From Boswellia sacra (taxonomy: Eukaryota; Streptophyta; Magnoliopsida; Sapindales; Burseraceae): DNA of 64,000 nt. Within the stretch, counting starts at the first letter, position 1. Every line of letters starts with the position of its first letter. Position numbers and translations under genes: made by a program. The stretch is taken from contig SNVD02001362.1 of the NCBI GenBank assembly GCA_013180625.2, positions 1 to 64,000 of the forward strand, written 5' to 3'. Of the stretch, positions 43,607 through 56,153 are shown piece after piece. Under the pieces are notes generated by a model. That model did not search any database. It saw nothing but the letters and a program-made list of their open reading frames with translations, and was not told where the DNA came from.

Positions 43607-44632
43607 TTAGTTCCAAATGCTTTCTGCTGAGTCCTTTAGAACCCATATGTTCATCTCCTTATCAGAGGCTGGATGTACCCAACAAACTGATCCTGACATC
43701 TCCAGCAGGCGGAAGATGGGATAACCGCGAGGTCTAATTGGTTGGCATGGAAGCTGTACGATTGGCATGAATTTTTCTGTAGCAATGTCCATCGGCTGAA
43801 TAAAAATCTCACAATGTCGAGGATCAAAAGTCCCAGTTTCGCCTGCTGCCCAGTATAGTACCCCTTTCACGGAGATGGAAGAGAAACATTTTGTCTTTAT
43901 CCTCTGCACGAATGGAGGTTTCAGGATCCTCCACATTCGAGGATTCACACTACAGATGTACATCTTTTTGGCTACGTCTGTGTAATCATAAGCATACACC
44001 ACCACCTTATATATTCGTCTGGATGCATCAAAGACAAGTGAGTACAAGCACCAGTTCTCATGTACCACCCCTCTCAGTTGAGAGAGTACCTTCGGCTGAT
44101 GAGTGATGGCATCATAGACATATAGCCTTCCCCATCCTCCCTCCCCACAAACACCCCACCAAGCCCCCGCACCCCCCGCCCCCAAAACCAAATCTTCTCC
44201 TATGTCCCCTCGAAAGAGGACTAAACTATCGCAGCATTTCACAGCATAAACAACAAACTTGCGTTGGGAGTACAATGTAGCTATCTTTCTGGCTTTCATG
44301 CTGCCTTTTTCATCCACCTCCAGTTTGAATGAACAGTTATACATACAATTTTCATATTCATCAGCAGATTTAGCACGTTCTGTCTCTTTAACACCAAAGA
44401 CGATCATAATCTTTGACATGGAATGTTTTAGGTTGGCCTCAACGAATTCTGCGTCAGATATAATACTGCACCAGTACCTAGAGACACCCTTGAATCTGAC
44501 AAGAGTCTTCACAGGAAGTCTTACTAAAATCTCCCTCTGACGATGTAGAGGCAAGTAAAGGCCTTCACTTCTTGAAACATTAGTAATGTTGGGTTCATTA
44601 TTTTATTTTACACTCTCCTGATCCTCCTGCAT
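43607..44632 (-). pseudogene. F-box protein with F-box-associated domain, 5' end interrupted
   Basis: The long frame (stop at 43607) carries an F-box (REILVRLPVKTLVRFKGVSR then YWCSIISD) and an F-box-associated region (RLYVYDAITHQPKVLSQLRG, YKVVVYAYDYTD, CSVNPRMWRILK, ISVKGVLYWAAG, NIWVLKDSA), as in CPR30-like SCF receptors. It has no ATG before the F-box. The nearest upstream in-frame ATG (44632, MQEDQESVK) is followed by TAA at 44603-44605, then by open sequence into the F-box. The next downstream ATG would delete the F-box. So either a nonsense mutation has inactivated it or an unseen upstream exon supplies the start. A Gly/Trp-rich insert (GAGGAGAWWGVCGEGGWG), encoded by C-rich DNA near 44120-44185, is unusual. 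Confidence 0.65.
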
Positions 44633-46293
44633 ATGTTTAACTTCTTTGACAATCTGCAACCAATTTTGATCCTAATAAACTTCAGAAACAATTCAATATC
44701 TAGTCATTTCATCCTATTTTCACAAAACACTAGAACACAAACTTGGAATCAAGACTCCTGCATAGTTATAGATATGGAAATAAACTAGTGTTGAAAAGAG
44801 AGTGTATAACGATATTAATTACCTTAAAATCGGCAAGAGAAATAAGAAGAATATTACACCGGAGATGTCTACCGGTAACTCATAAATTCTTTTGGGAGTT
44901 TTTGACTCGATTCCTTATGACTTGTTTTTTGACGAAATTGGAAAACCAAAGAACATAAAATTAAATTCCTAGAAGGATTAGGAAACTCTTAATAGCAATA
45001 GATTTCTACAGGTACCTGTACGCAATGCAGCCTCCTAACAAATTCTTTTTATTGTTTTCCTGGTAGGAGTTGAATTCCTTCAAAATTCGAATCTCACAAG
45101 GAAAATTGCCAAGAAGAAATAAGTCTCATATAAGCTTTTAATTTGCTTTCCCTATTTCCCATTATCAGCACCGACTTCAACGACACACTACTGTAAGAAA
45201 GGACATCCCTGTAAAGACAACTGAAGATTATAATAGCTAATTTTCTTCCACATATGAGGTCTCAACTGCCTCCACAGGCAGTGTTCTAACTTCACTGTCT
45301 ACTCAGAAATTAAACATCTCCAACTTATATTAAGTTTGGCCCTGCATCAACGGATACATGACAGCTATTGTAGATATCAAATTTTCGGTATACAAAGATA
45401 ACTGATGGCATGCTCAGAGGTTACTAATTCAACTACAACAAGATTTCTTGTACTCTACAGGAACCCGCAAAGCAGGTAATATCTTTGCATTCTCATTCCT
45501 GCTGTACACAAATCACTACCAGAATTTCAGGATCATAGATCATATGGCACCAGTACCTGCAGAAACTTTTGAATCTGACTTGAGAATTGAGATTTTGCAT
45601 GAAATCTCACTAAAATGTCATTGATAATATGCACAAAAGTCACACAGAGGATTAAGTTCCAACTCTAAACCAAATTATGATCCCACAAATGGTAAAATCA
45701 AAGAATCAGAATCAGAGTCTAGCATAAGTTACTTATTGAGATTTGGCACGAACAGCATCATGATTAACACAAATCCACTTGAAATCAGACAACTAGTACA
45801 TTTAATACATCACATCTCACTTCGTGCCCATTAAAGAAATAAAAAAGAATCATGTAAACCTACAAAAATCATTGGCCTCTTCTAGCCTACATGCACTGAC
45901 ACTGCTTAAGTAAACCTTGTACACCAGAAGATACAACCTTGAGACCAAAAAATGTATGATATCAGTTGAATTACACAAGTCCATGCAGCTGACAAAGAAC
46001 TTGAACCACAGTAAGGGCACCAATTCTTTTGTGTAGGCAGTATTGATTGTATAACAAGTCCTCAAGCTCCAAACGATTCTTATTCCAGCAATTCAGTGCT
46101 TAGCACGTTAGCATATCTTCCAATCATCGCATTTTCTGATCATTACCATTCGAAGATACAATGTAAATATATACATATCCATCACTTATGTGTAAGTCTT
46201 TTGTTGAAACAACTTTTAGGAACTAAAATTGAAGATCAGAAGTAAAAACAATCAAGGAAAAAAAAGAAGTTGTGTTTGACTAACCTCTTTATG
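44633..46293. other. Intergenic, includes probable GnT-I 3' UTR
   Basis: The part next to 46294 should contain the 3' UTR of the GnT-I gene; its end is not visible. A short F-box scrap lies at 45535-45620. Nothing else recognised. Confidence 0.5.
45535..45620 (-). pseudogene. F-box N-terminal scrap
   Basis: Minus-strand pieces NDILVRFHAKSQF and, in a shifted frame, RFKSFCRYWCHMIYDPEI parallel the F-box of the 43607 gene (EILVRLPVKTLVRFKG ... RYWCSIISDAEF). The DNA shares text with 44465-44530 (gcaccagtacct, cttttgaatctgac versus cccttgaatctgac). A broken duplicate of that F-box. Confidence 0.55.
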
Positions 46294-49200
46294 TCAAGCA
46301 TCTGTAATTCCAAGCTGCCTAAGAGAATCAGGACCAACAAGAAATATACGCCGTGGTGGTTGGAATCGGAAAATCACTACCCCTTTATATGCTGTCCTTG
46401 GTATACCATCCTGAAATAAATGCAGAATAATTAAAACAAAGTTTTAGGTTTTTTTTTTTTTTTTTTGCCTAAAAATAAAAGGCCTGATGAAAAAAATTTT
46501 CAGGAGAAACCAAGTGAACTAAAAGATACAAAAGGCAGAACATGATTCATGTTTAAAAGACAGAATAAACATCGTGTAAGGGCAAAAGATGAACCCTCTA
46601 GGTCTGCTTCTGTGTGCATACAAGTGGTTGTGCTCTCAAGAGAGAGAGGGAGAGAGTTACTGATCATTAATTCATTATCATCTATTATCACTTCCCTACA
46701 TCAAGCTGAAAATAAGGAAAACTTTACAGGTTCCTTTCTTGTTTTCACAAGTTAAGAGAAGTGGATGTTTATTCATGTGAAAAAAGATATATAAAAGAAT
46801 AAACAAACATAGCAGCAACTTAAAAAAATGTATGTCTAAACATTGAAGGGATTTTCAACCTATACAATTATAACGAAGACAAAAGAGCAAATAAATCTCT
46901 ATTTAAAATGAAAAAAAAAAAAACTGATGCAGAAAAGTTTAAAATAGGTGGAACTGACATTTAATTTTGCATGGAACACATAAAAGGTGAATATGAATGC
47001 CAGCAAAGGTCAATCCCCGTCTCTTTGGTGGTCTTTTGTAACTGAAGAAACAAATAAAACCTTTACTGTGGACATATGTCCCACTTAATTAGAAAGAGAC
47101 TCCTTCTATGTTTCCTACCCAGGAAAAAAAAAAAAAGGATGATGAAAAAGGTCATTATACATTTAAAGACTGAACTTCTAGTATGATTGCCTATGGTCAT
47201 CACTAGAGTTTAGTTGGTACCAGAGGGACTATCAAGTAAAGAATCTCAATGCCATAACCCTAGACTTTCCTGTCTATGATGACTGGTAGCTCCTGTCATC
47301 ACAACAGTTAACCAAAAAACAAGACATCTTACAGATTAATCTAGTAAAATTACCTTCCATTCATCAAAAATTCCAAACTGATGTGCAATGCGTTCAAAAT
47401 CTGACTGGTCTTTGTACCGAATACGCATATCACCTCCTATATTATGTGCCTTGAGAGCAGCATCAGCTCCACTCACAGGCTTAGCTTTTCTCACAAGTTC
47501 GGCAAAGTACTTCGTATACTTGTCCTAGAAGGATATAACACAATTTCTTAACACATAAAGTAATAAAGGATGATTAAAAAGAGAGAGAGATGGCCGCTTT
47601 CAATGCCATTACTTGGATAATATATTACCTCCATTAGATAACTCATATCCATAGACTTCCAATCAACCTTCCCAAGAAAACAAACAAGAAAATTTCATAT
47701 CAGGAATTTGGAAATATAAAGAAACTTGAAATAGACAGAACAGTAAAGAAAACAAATTGGTAGTTACCAAGACATCATTCAATTTAATAGGCTCAAGATA
47801 TTGTCTGAAAAACTGCCCCATACTAGAACCCTACAAGAAAATCATAACAAGAATTAGCATCAACACTAATATCGCAATTTAATGTCTGAAGATGAAGGTT
47901 TCAGCTTCCAATATATGAAAACAAGGGGACCATAGAACTCTATACAACCTATAACTTTGTTATATACAGGAAGTGAAAAGATTCATTAAAGTTTATTCTA
48001 TTTTTGTCCCAATAAAGGACCCAAATGCTGACTATACCTTTCTTAATACATAGAAGTTGCTTACAATAACAAAATTACGAGTGCAAAGCTTTCTGATCCA
48101 TTTATGAAATGTTTCTCATGAAAAAGAAGGGGGAAAGCAGAGAAGAAGAAATTTTCTCTGGAAATGAGAATGTAAAATCCAGATTAATCCTCTAAGCAAT
48201 AAATTTTAGTCAAGGAATGGAAACCACTTCAAGAGAATATCCGGTAAATTGCCCATACATAAATTAATTAACTGCAGAGCATATCTTATAGGTGGAGAGT
48301 CCACAGATTAACACATCAACCTTAGGTAAAGTTGGCATTAAACAAGAAACATTCTGAACAACATGAGAAGATATACATACATGCTCACCAAAATTATATG
48401 TTCTGCAAACTTCAGGACGGATAAACTGTCGACCTTTGTGATTCTCTTTCAACCTTAACCAATCATCCCAGTAAGTGAAGTTCCGTCAAAGAAAAATGTT
48501 TCTAAGAGATCAATAAATACATTATGCTTTGAGAATCTGATATACAAACTAAAAATTCAAGAAACAAAAAGGATATGCTTTTGGCCATTTTGGTGATAGC
48601 TCATCCCATGTAGTTTTAGTCAACATCCATCCAAGACCAGGAAAGAAATCTGATCGATACAGTACATCTGCAGAGTACAGTAAATGTTAGAGAACTTAGA
48701 GACTAGTATAAAAAATCCCTGATTTCAGAAAATTATCATGATCCCATTCAAGCCTTTGTAGACAGGATTTATTTTACATGAATGATTTGAAAGTTCATAG
48801 TATCATCACAGGCATATATAATGCAAAGAAAGAGAGTGAGATGTGAAAAAAAAGGTCTAACAGAAAGAGTGTAAGCAAAATAAGGCTCTTGTGATGGTTG
48901 TCTTACAGATCATCAGAGAAATTTATTTGGGCACCGACCGAGATGACAAAGAGACTAAAAAAATATAAACCTTAAGCAACTAGAACAAAAAAATATATAT
49001 ATATATAATGTCATGCATTCGTCTTCCTCTTCCAAATAAAATAATAGTAACCAATATTATTGGAGTTATTGCAAGTAGATGTCAAAATTGAAAGCCAGCA
49101 CCATTAAGTTTGATTATTGTCCTAGAATGATTACCATATGGAAAGAAAAGTTCAAAATCTTACAAGGATCATGAACAAACTGCTTTTGTCCGTTGTCATT

Positions 49201-52200
49201 CCACGAGGAAACAGCCATAATAGACCTACAAGGATTTAAGTTTAAAATGAAGAAAGTGAATTTAAGAAAGAAAAATCACTAGTTCCAAGAATTTTAGATC
49301 CCTAATAATTCTTGTAAATTCAACAAATAAGAACTTCACTTCATTTAGACAACATACTTATCCTTGTCAAGAAGAGCAGCTGCAGCCTCAAAATAATCGA
49401 AAAAATCGGGGGCAATTTCCATGTCATCTGTTTTGAAAAGAACTTCATCAGTATACACTTTCCTAGATAAAACAGAAGTGACATACGACAAAGAGAGAAG
49501 AAAAGAAAATATTGAATGATAAGATGAAGGCAGGCAATTTCACCTTCTAGTATGATAACCCGGCTAAAATTATGCTTGTAGAATAATTCATCCAATGCCC
49601 ATTTGTAATGACCTTGAGCAACTTAGCATTTCAGCGCATAAATTTATACAAGCTATGACACAAGTAAAAAACATGAAACTTCAAAGCAATCCTTACGAGC
49701 AATCTTATAGTATGCAATCAATTCTCCAGGCCTTTCTGTATGCACTGGATCAAAATCCAGATGCTGCAATTCACTCGGGTTAGTATTCACAGAGCTTGAA
49801 TTGCTTCTGGTGGCAAAATGAGTTAATGATTTAACTAGAACGTGACGTGAGGAATTTTCTAACTCCAGAAACTTCTATTTTGAAAACATTAACAGCAAAT
49901 TTAACAAATGAGATTTTTATTTATAAAAATTCACAGTCATTGGACTTTAGGATTTTGCAATAAGTATCAGACACCAATTTAAACAACTAGCAACTTTTTC
50001 ACGAAATGCTTGCATATTGTTCTTTTAAAATTCCATTAACCTGCAAATAATTCATATGCAGACTGATGATACAGATAAATCACAAATATGTAGCCAGACT
50101 TTTTGTAAGAACTCATGCAAACAAGGCAACTGATGCATACACTGTTTTCCTCCATTACAAAATGGATTACGTGCACTGAAAGTAGGACATGCTACTTCAT
50201 GGAGTCTATACGAAGCTACTTACCTGCATATATGTCAGTTGATCATAACTCAAAGCCTTACTCTTAACATTCGGATCTGGTCCATCCTGAAAATAAACTA
50301 CCGTATTGATCAAGTTTGTCTATTAAATCACAAATAAAAGCATAATATCTCCTCCAATCATACCCTAAGAAAAAGCCTAAACTTTGTTGTAATGCATAGA
50401 GGCCAAGAAAAGTTTATACCTGGGATACAAAGAGCGGATACTTCGAAGCAACAGAGCTTTGATATCTGTATAAATGAAGAATTAGGCCAAAGCAGTCAAC
50501 GGACTATTTGCAAGAGCACTATCAAACAGAAAAAATTCTAAAATTATGACGTACTTTAAAATAGAGTTAAGAGTCCTTTCCAAATAATCAGGACGATTGC
50601 ACGCCATAACCACAACTGCTGCTACTGGCACCTATTAGTTCAGCAGATGGAATTGTCAGAAAGACCAGAAATAATGACTACTAAAAGCGAAAGGCTAAAA
50701 GTTTTCTTTCTTTCATACCTGAACTTTGTCAATAAGTCTTGCTAGACCTTTTCCTACATCATTAAGGAAAGAAGAGTAAGTGCCTTCAAATTATTTATTT
50801 GCAGTAACACAATATACAAACATAACACACAGAAATAACTCACATGAACAGCATTATGTTAACTTCAACAAAAATGCCCTTCTTTATGGGGGTTCCTAGA
50901 GCTTAAACAATATCAATGAGATTCTACTTAAGCTTAAGCTTCTAAGTTAAGTAGAGACTCAATAATAACACAGGTATGTCTTAAGTGTACAAATCAATAG
51001 ACGAGCTATGAGGAAGTGACAAGAAGCAAATCAAATGGGTCCAAGACCACAGGAATAAGATGTCTTGAAAAAGGCTCATTGAAGGAGTATAACTACACAG
51101 GAAAATTACACCCAAATATTTGATTTGGAAATGAAATACATTCTTCCTTTAATAATTCACCTAAGTCTCAAAGCTATCTCCATTTTCAATCACATATATA
51201 GGTCTCAAAAATTCAAACAACATTGTACTAGCATAAAAATAATGCATGTTCTGAACATATGAACAATCTAGGAATGACTACATGTGAGCCATGAAAGCAT
51301 ATAAGAACTCCAAAATACAACATAACATAATTGATATTTCACAAGGATTCCACTACATTAGTTCCCAAATCCATTTTTTTGTCATCTAAAATCCAAACTG
51401 TAAAAAAAGTGACTAGTATCATGTATTACACAAAGAAAGAGAAAGAAATTTAAAATGAAGAAATAAATAAAAATAGTAAGAAACAAAGAAAACAAAAGAG
51501 ACTTTATTGTTGATAAGAACATACTTTCCAAATCTTTAACAAGGGCCCTCAGCTCAGCACTTTCTTGATCTTGACGTTTCTTCTCATCTGAAAAGTAGCA
51601 TAATCTCAATAGTTGAATTGAATATAAAATTTTCCGTGAGTTCCCTAAAAATAAAAGAGCATACTTTCAATTGGCCTACTGAGAGGAAGAAAGCTCCATG
51701 TTTCCAAATAATATAACAACATCATGGCTCAGTAGCACATTTGCATGTTTTTAAAAGAATGAAAATATTGATCAAGGCAAAATTACATGTCAATGTCGAT
51801 AAATTCTGGAATGAAAAGCATATCAATCATGGGATTAAGAACTAGTTGCTTTTCCATCATTCGACATAAACTACATGTAATATCAAACACATTTAAAAAA
51901 AAAAAAAAAAACACACACCTTCTAGTGCCACAATCCGGCCTTGTTGCATACTTATTTGATCAATTAATAAACGCATTTGATTTGTACAATGATTCTCCGA
52001 TTCGACCTGTGAAAAGAAAACACAAACATACATGCTGAACTTGTCAAGGAAAAAAAAAAGTGCAGAATTGCCAAAATCTAGCTAGCTCAATAAGCATGCA
52101 AATGGAATGGATCAACTACATTTGCTAAAATTTGTAATATGTTAACTAACTCTAGTTAAAAAAAAAATAAAAATAAAAAAATTGTCCATAAAATCAGCTG

Positions 52201-52573
52201 CTTAAAAATTGAATTATCATCATCACTGATAGAATGGAGAAACAAAGAAACATTTCACACATCGAATGCTACCATATCATTTCCTCCAACAATTGAGATT
52301 CTCATCACATACAATACAATCACGAAGGAAGAAACCAGAGTAACGCAACAGTAAAAATGAAAACATACTGCAGCAGCAATGCGATCGGCATATTCTGACT
52401 GTGTAGTAAAAAGTCGCATCTAACACAAAACAACAATTACAAATTAGAATCATAATTTCCAAACAGAAATTGAATGAATGATATGATTCGCAGAAGCAAC
52501 AGACCTGGATGTATATGAAAGCAACGGCAGCAGCTAGGAGAAGTAAACGAACGTCACATATGGCGTTCGCCAT
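46294..52573 (-). CDS. CGL1: N-acetylglucosaminyltransferase I (GnT-I/CGL1), 18 exons, 444 aa
   Basis: Golgi type II enzyme that adds the first GlcNAc to Man5GlcNAc2 N-glycans, opening complex-glycan synthesis. Exons by splice sites and family similarity: 52573-52505, 52419-52369, 52006-51919, 51587-51525, 50753-50719, 50631-50555, 50465-50420, 50286-50224, 49763-49697, 49612-49544, 49427-49358, 49225-49164, 48667-48577, 48474-48381, 47830-47768, 47667-47629, 47524-47354, 46410-46294. They sum to 1335 bp with phases consistent throughout, and 444 residues equals the length of Arabidopsis CGL1. Parts: MANAICDVRL and an anchor helix (about 8-23), a stem with coiled-coil character (to about 95), catalytic domain from VPVAAVVVMACNRPDYLERT, metal/UDP site ILEDDMEIAPDFFDYF (E209-D211), SSWNDNG, GLGWML, WDDWLRLKENHKGRQF, and end VGPDSLRQLGITDA. 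Intron 13 is AT-AC; the others are GT-AG. Intact. Confidence 0.95.
48475..48576 (-). other. U12-dependent AT-AC intron of GnT-I (intron 13)
   Basis: The 102-nt intron starts atatccttttt (exact match to the U12 donor consensus ATATCCTTT) and ends ttcac. ttctttgac, close to the U12 branch-site consensus TTCCTTRAC, puts the branch A at 48486, 11 nt from the intron end, within the narrow U12 window. No GT-AG choice keeps the frame, whereas AT-AC joins Lys, GC|T (Ala), Tyr and Trp as in the conserved WPKAYWDDW of the family. Confidence 0.9.
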
Positions 52574-54100
52574 TGTTTCTGTTTTTGATTTTGTTTTCTC
52601 TCGAATGCTTGGTGTTGACGTTGGCTGGATTCGGCGATCTTTTTCTTTTTAACAAGTAATTTTAAAAATACTACCTCTGTTTTGATTTTGATTTTGATTT
52701 TTGCTCTGCTCTTAAGTTACTCTACTTCAAGTCGACGACACCAGACGAGACGACGACGGCGAAGGTCGTCTAGCTCTCATATTTTAAATTTCTTTTTTAT
52801 TTTTTAGACAAATTAATCAATGATGGAAATATTTGCGTCTTTCTTCCAATAGAATTAATACATCTGGCAATATATTTATATTTATTTATTTATGCCTCAA
52901 TTGAGGAAATGAATTGAAAAACTTTCTTCACTCTTGTCTCTTGTAATTGTATGCAGCATTTGAACTCAGGCTTCATTAAACTATGTGAAAATAGAAATGT
53001 TATTAAAAAAAAAGTTACGGTTATTTTATTAAATAAATATATAAGTATTTATTAACGTTACATTATCAAAACTATTTTTTTTAAATGAAAGATACGATAA
53101 ATCTTTTAAGTTATGATAAGAGTTTATTTGCTGTTTTATAATTAATTACAAAAATTTAAATAGAGCTTTTTAAAAAAAGTCGCGGTATTGAGTTTTTTTT
53201 AAAAGATATAAAATATTTTTTATTTTTAATAAGCTTTTCTTAGGTTGTAACAAAATAACCTAAAAAAATTTTAAAAGAGTTTTTGATATTTAAAAAATAT
53301 ATATTTTGGCTTATAGAGAAAGAAGGGGTTCTAAGAATAACCTTAATTAATTTGAGCAAATTAATTTAGTTTAAAAGATTATACAAATATCTCAAGTATT
53401 ATATATAAATATCATGTTGATATTTATTTTTTATTAATATATATTTCTATCTATAAAACTTTAAATTATTATGTATATTATTCAAGACAGACTCCATATG
53501 ATTCAGCAATTAACATGTGATTTTAGAACATATATTAACATTATCCTTAGAAGAAAAAGTGAAAATTTTAGAAAATTTAGGAAAGATAACGTTGAATTAA
53601 TATTTAAGATTACCCTAAATTAATAGGTTAAAAAGAATCAAAGAAATTATGAAAGGAAATGTAGAAACGGATCTTTTAGTTAGTTTGAATTTGATGCAGG
53701 TTAAATCAGTTAATCAGATAATGAGGTTATGATGTTTAATTGGAATTAAACTTATTGATTTTAGGATAATTTTAAAAATACCCTAAATTTAAGTGTGATT
53801 GCAAAAATAATATTATCGATAAAACTTTGTATATTGTAACCCTTGGTCGAGTATCATACACAATCATATACTATCGGATGCATCCATTGGTGATAGGGCA
53901 CTGTTCGATACATCCATCGACACTCTCGAACATCGGAGAGGGCTATTTGGAAAAAGTGTTTGTGACCAAAGACCCCCTATAACGAGGGCATTTTTGAAAA
54001 TTTTCCTTCATTTTATCTTCCTTTTAACACAATACAATTGTAACGTCTCCCCTTTCTAATGGCAATCTTATATATACATGCATATATATATTCAGCATTT
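52574..54100. other. Intergenic, GnT-I promoter side
   Basis: AT-rich, no gene. It should hold the GnT-I promoter and 5' UTR. A segment near 53840-53950 repeats cgatacatcc/cggatgcatcc phrases. The extreme right adjoins the second copia element. Confidence 0.5.
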
Positions 54101-54534
54101 TGTTATAAAAATGTTATAAAAATATAAGTGGATTACTACCACTTACATAATTAGTGGAGTTACCACTACTAATATAAGTGGATTACTACCACTTACATAA
54201 TTAGTGGAGTTACCACTACTTTTAGTGTGCCCATGTGAGAAATATGTTTTCATTTTTAATTGATTTATTATTAGGTACAATTACATTAATGACCATTCAT
54301 ACTTCTCTATAAATAGGCATCCAATATTGTAATGAATTGATGAAGAATAATAGAAAAAGGAAATCCTCTCATTTCTCCTTATTTCTTCTTTCTTTATTTC
54401 TACCATTATTTTGCTTTGCATTCTAGGAGTAATTCACATTTCCTTCACCTCATTTTATTACTTATATTACATATAAGTAACCTTCATTAAACCACTTATA
54501 CCAATCTATACTTTTATTCACTTAATTTATAAAA
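54101..54534 (+). repeat. 5' LTR of copia element II
   Basis: Starts tgttataaaaatgttataaa (an 11-bp doublet) and is followed by cgttatcagcac, probably the primer-site region. TATA box tataaata near 54308. Contains two identical 50-bp units at 54121-54170 and 54171-54220, each with two small palindromes (aagtgg-n7-ccactt and agtgg-n5-ccact). Confidence 0.88.
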
Positions 54535-54987
54535 CGTTATCAGCACAAATTATTTTTCCAAAGGTATGTTGTTTATCTTACCATATTCTTTCAATTATTA
54601 TTGGATCAATTTTTCTTAATTTGTTCTTGTTAATATTAAATAAATGTTAACTACCTTATGAGTATGCTTTGTGGTTGCCATTATATTGGATCTTCCACAT
54701 CAGAAAATAAGGCTAGTTTTATAATATTAAAATCATCTTATTATCCATCTTACTTTATTATGTTCATATTCTTGTTGTATTATTTGTGTCATCATTTATA
54801 TTTCAAATTTATTTGTTTATAGCCGCGACTTAATGTTTTCTGCCCTAAATTCATTTGGTCGTGACTTTAAGTCTTTTGGCAATTAATTTACATTACTTGT
54901 GTTATTATTTAAACTATCAATATTAATCCAACTCAGAACCTGAAGTTCTAATTCCTAATGATTAAATTTGTTCATTTTGATTAGATA

Positions 54988-55995
54988 ATGGCAAATTTCG
55001 AAAAATTGATGTTTGAGCCATTGTTGCATAATGGAGACAATTATTCAGATTGGGCTGATGATGTTGTACTTCACTTGAATTCCATGGGCATCGGACACAC
55101 CATAACAAATGAAAATACTGCATCCCTGCAGGATCAGTCTAAGGCCATGATATTATTGCGTCATCATTTAAGTAAAGGCCTGAAATCCGAATATACAACT
55201 ATAACTGATCCATTAGCTCTTTGGAACAATTTGAAAGAAAGATTTGATCAGCAAAGAACAATAATATTGCCAAGGGCCCGATTCCAATGGCAGAATTTGA
55301 GACTTCAAGATTTCAAAACAATAAGCGAATATAACTCAGCCATGTTCAGAATTGTATCTCAATTGAGGTACTGTGGGCAAACTATTACTGAAGAGGAGAT
55401 GTTAGAGAAAACACTATCTACATTTCATCCCTCCAACATGATCCTAATGCAACAATATCGAGAGCGCAAATTTAAGAAATACACTGAGTTGATATCATGT
55501 CTTTTGGTTGCTGAGCAAAACAATGAAATCCTATTGAAAAATCATCAATTACGTCCCACTAGATCTACAGCGTTTCCTGAAGTGAATGCTATATCATTTA
55601 ATAAACGAGGTGGCAAGAGTGGTCGTGGTTTTGGCAGAAAAATGTTCCAACCTAGAGGTGAAAATTTCAAGAAATTTAAACCAAACCACCAGAAGTGGAA
55701 CAAAAATGACTCGACATATGACAAAGAAAAGGTTCATCAACTCAAACCACAAAGAAGCAATGAAAGTACTTGCTACAGATGTGGCGCAAAGGGCCATTGG
55801 TCACGTACTTGCCGTATACCAAAGCATTTAGTGGATCTGTATCAGGCTTCCATAAAGAATAAGGGAAAGAATGTTGAGACAAATTATATAGATGACCCAG
55901 TGGGTGACACTGATTTTGATATCTCGGATTTCTTTCCTAGTTCAGATGAAGCTATTGGCCAGATAATGATTACTGAAAATGCCCCAGCCAACTGA
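54988..55995 (+). CDS. Copia gag protein (335 aa)
   Basis: MANFEKLMFEPLLHNGDNYS begins a typical plant copia gag (DUF4219/UBN2-like). It continues WNNLKERFDQQRTIILPRAR, YNSAMFRIVSQLRYCG, a Lys/Arg-rich stretch and one CCHC knuckle CYRCGAKGHWSRTC at residues 262-275. It ends at TGA 55995; pol begins 158 bp later in another frame, so the two would be separate products unless frameshifting or decay is involved. Confidence 0.9.
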   Translation: MANFEKLMFEPLLHNGDNYSDWADDVVLHLNSMGIGHTITNENTASLQDQSKAMILLRHHLSKGLKSEYTTITDPLALWNNLKERFDQQRTIILPRARFQWQNLRLQDFKTISEYNSAMFRIVSQLRYCGQTITEEEMLEKTLSTFHPSNMILMQQYRERKFKKYTELISCLLVAEQNNEILLKNHQLRPTRSTAFPEVNAISFNKRGGKSGRGFGRKMFQPRGENFKKFKPNHQKWNKNDSTYDKEKVHQLKPQRSNESTCYRCGAKGHWSRTCRIPKHLVDLYQASIKNKGKNVETNYIDDPVGDTDFDISDFFPSSDEAIGQIMITENAPAN

Positions 55996-56153
55996 ATAAC
56001 TATTACTTTCTCGCTTTTGTTATATTTTATAATGATGTCCTATTTTAATTTTTTTTTTTGTTTTTCTTTTATGTACTTTCTTTATAAATAGTCTTGATAT
56101 GCTTTTGTTTAGCATAAAATCATATCTAATGTAAACTTTTGTAATGAAAGGGA

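Noticed and set aside
54101..54220. Short spaced repeats considered as a CRISPR-like array
   Set aside because: They lie inside a retrotransposon LTR in a plant genome; two 50-bp direct units without spacers.
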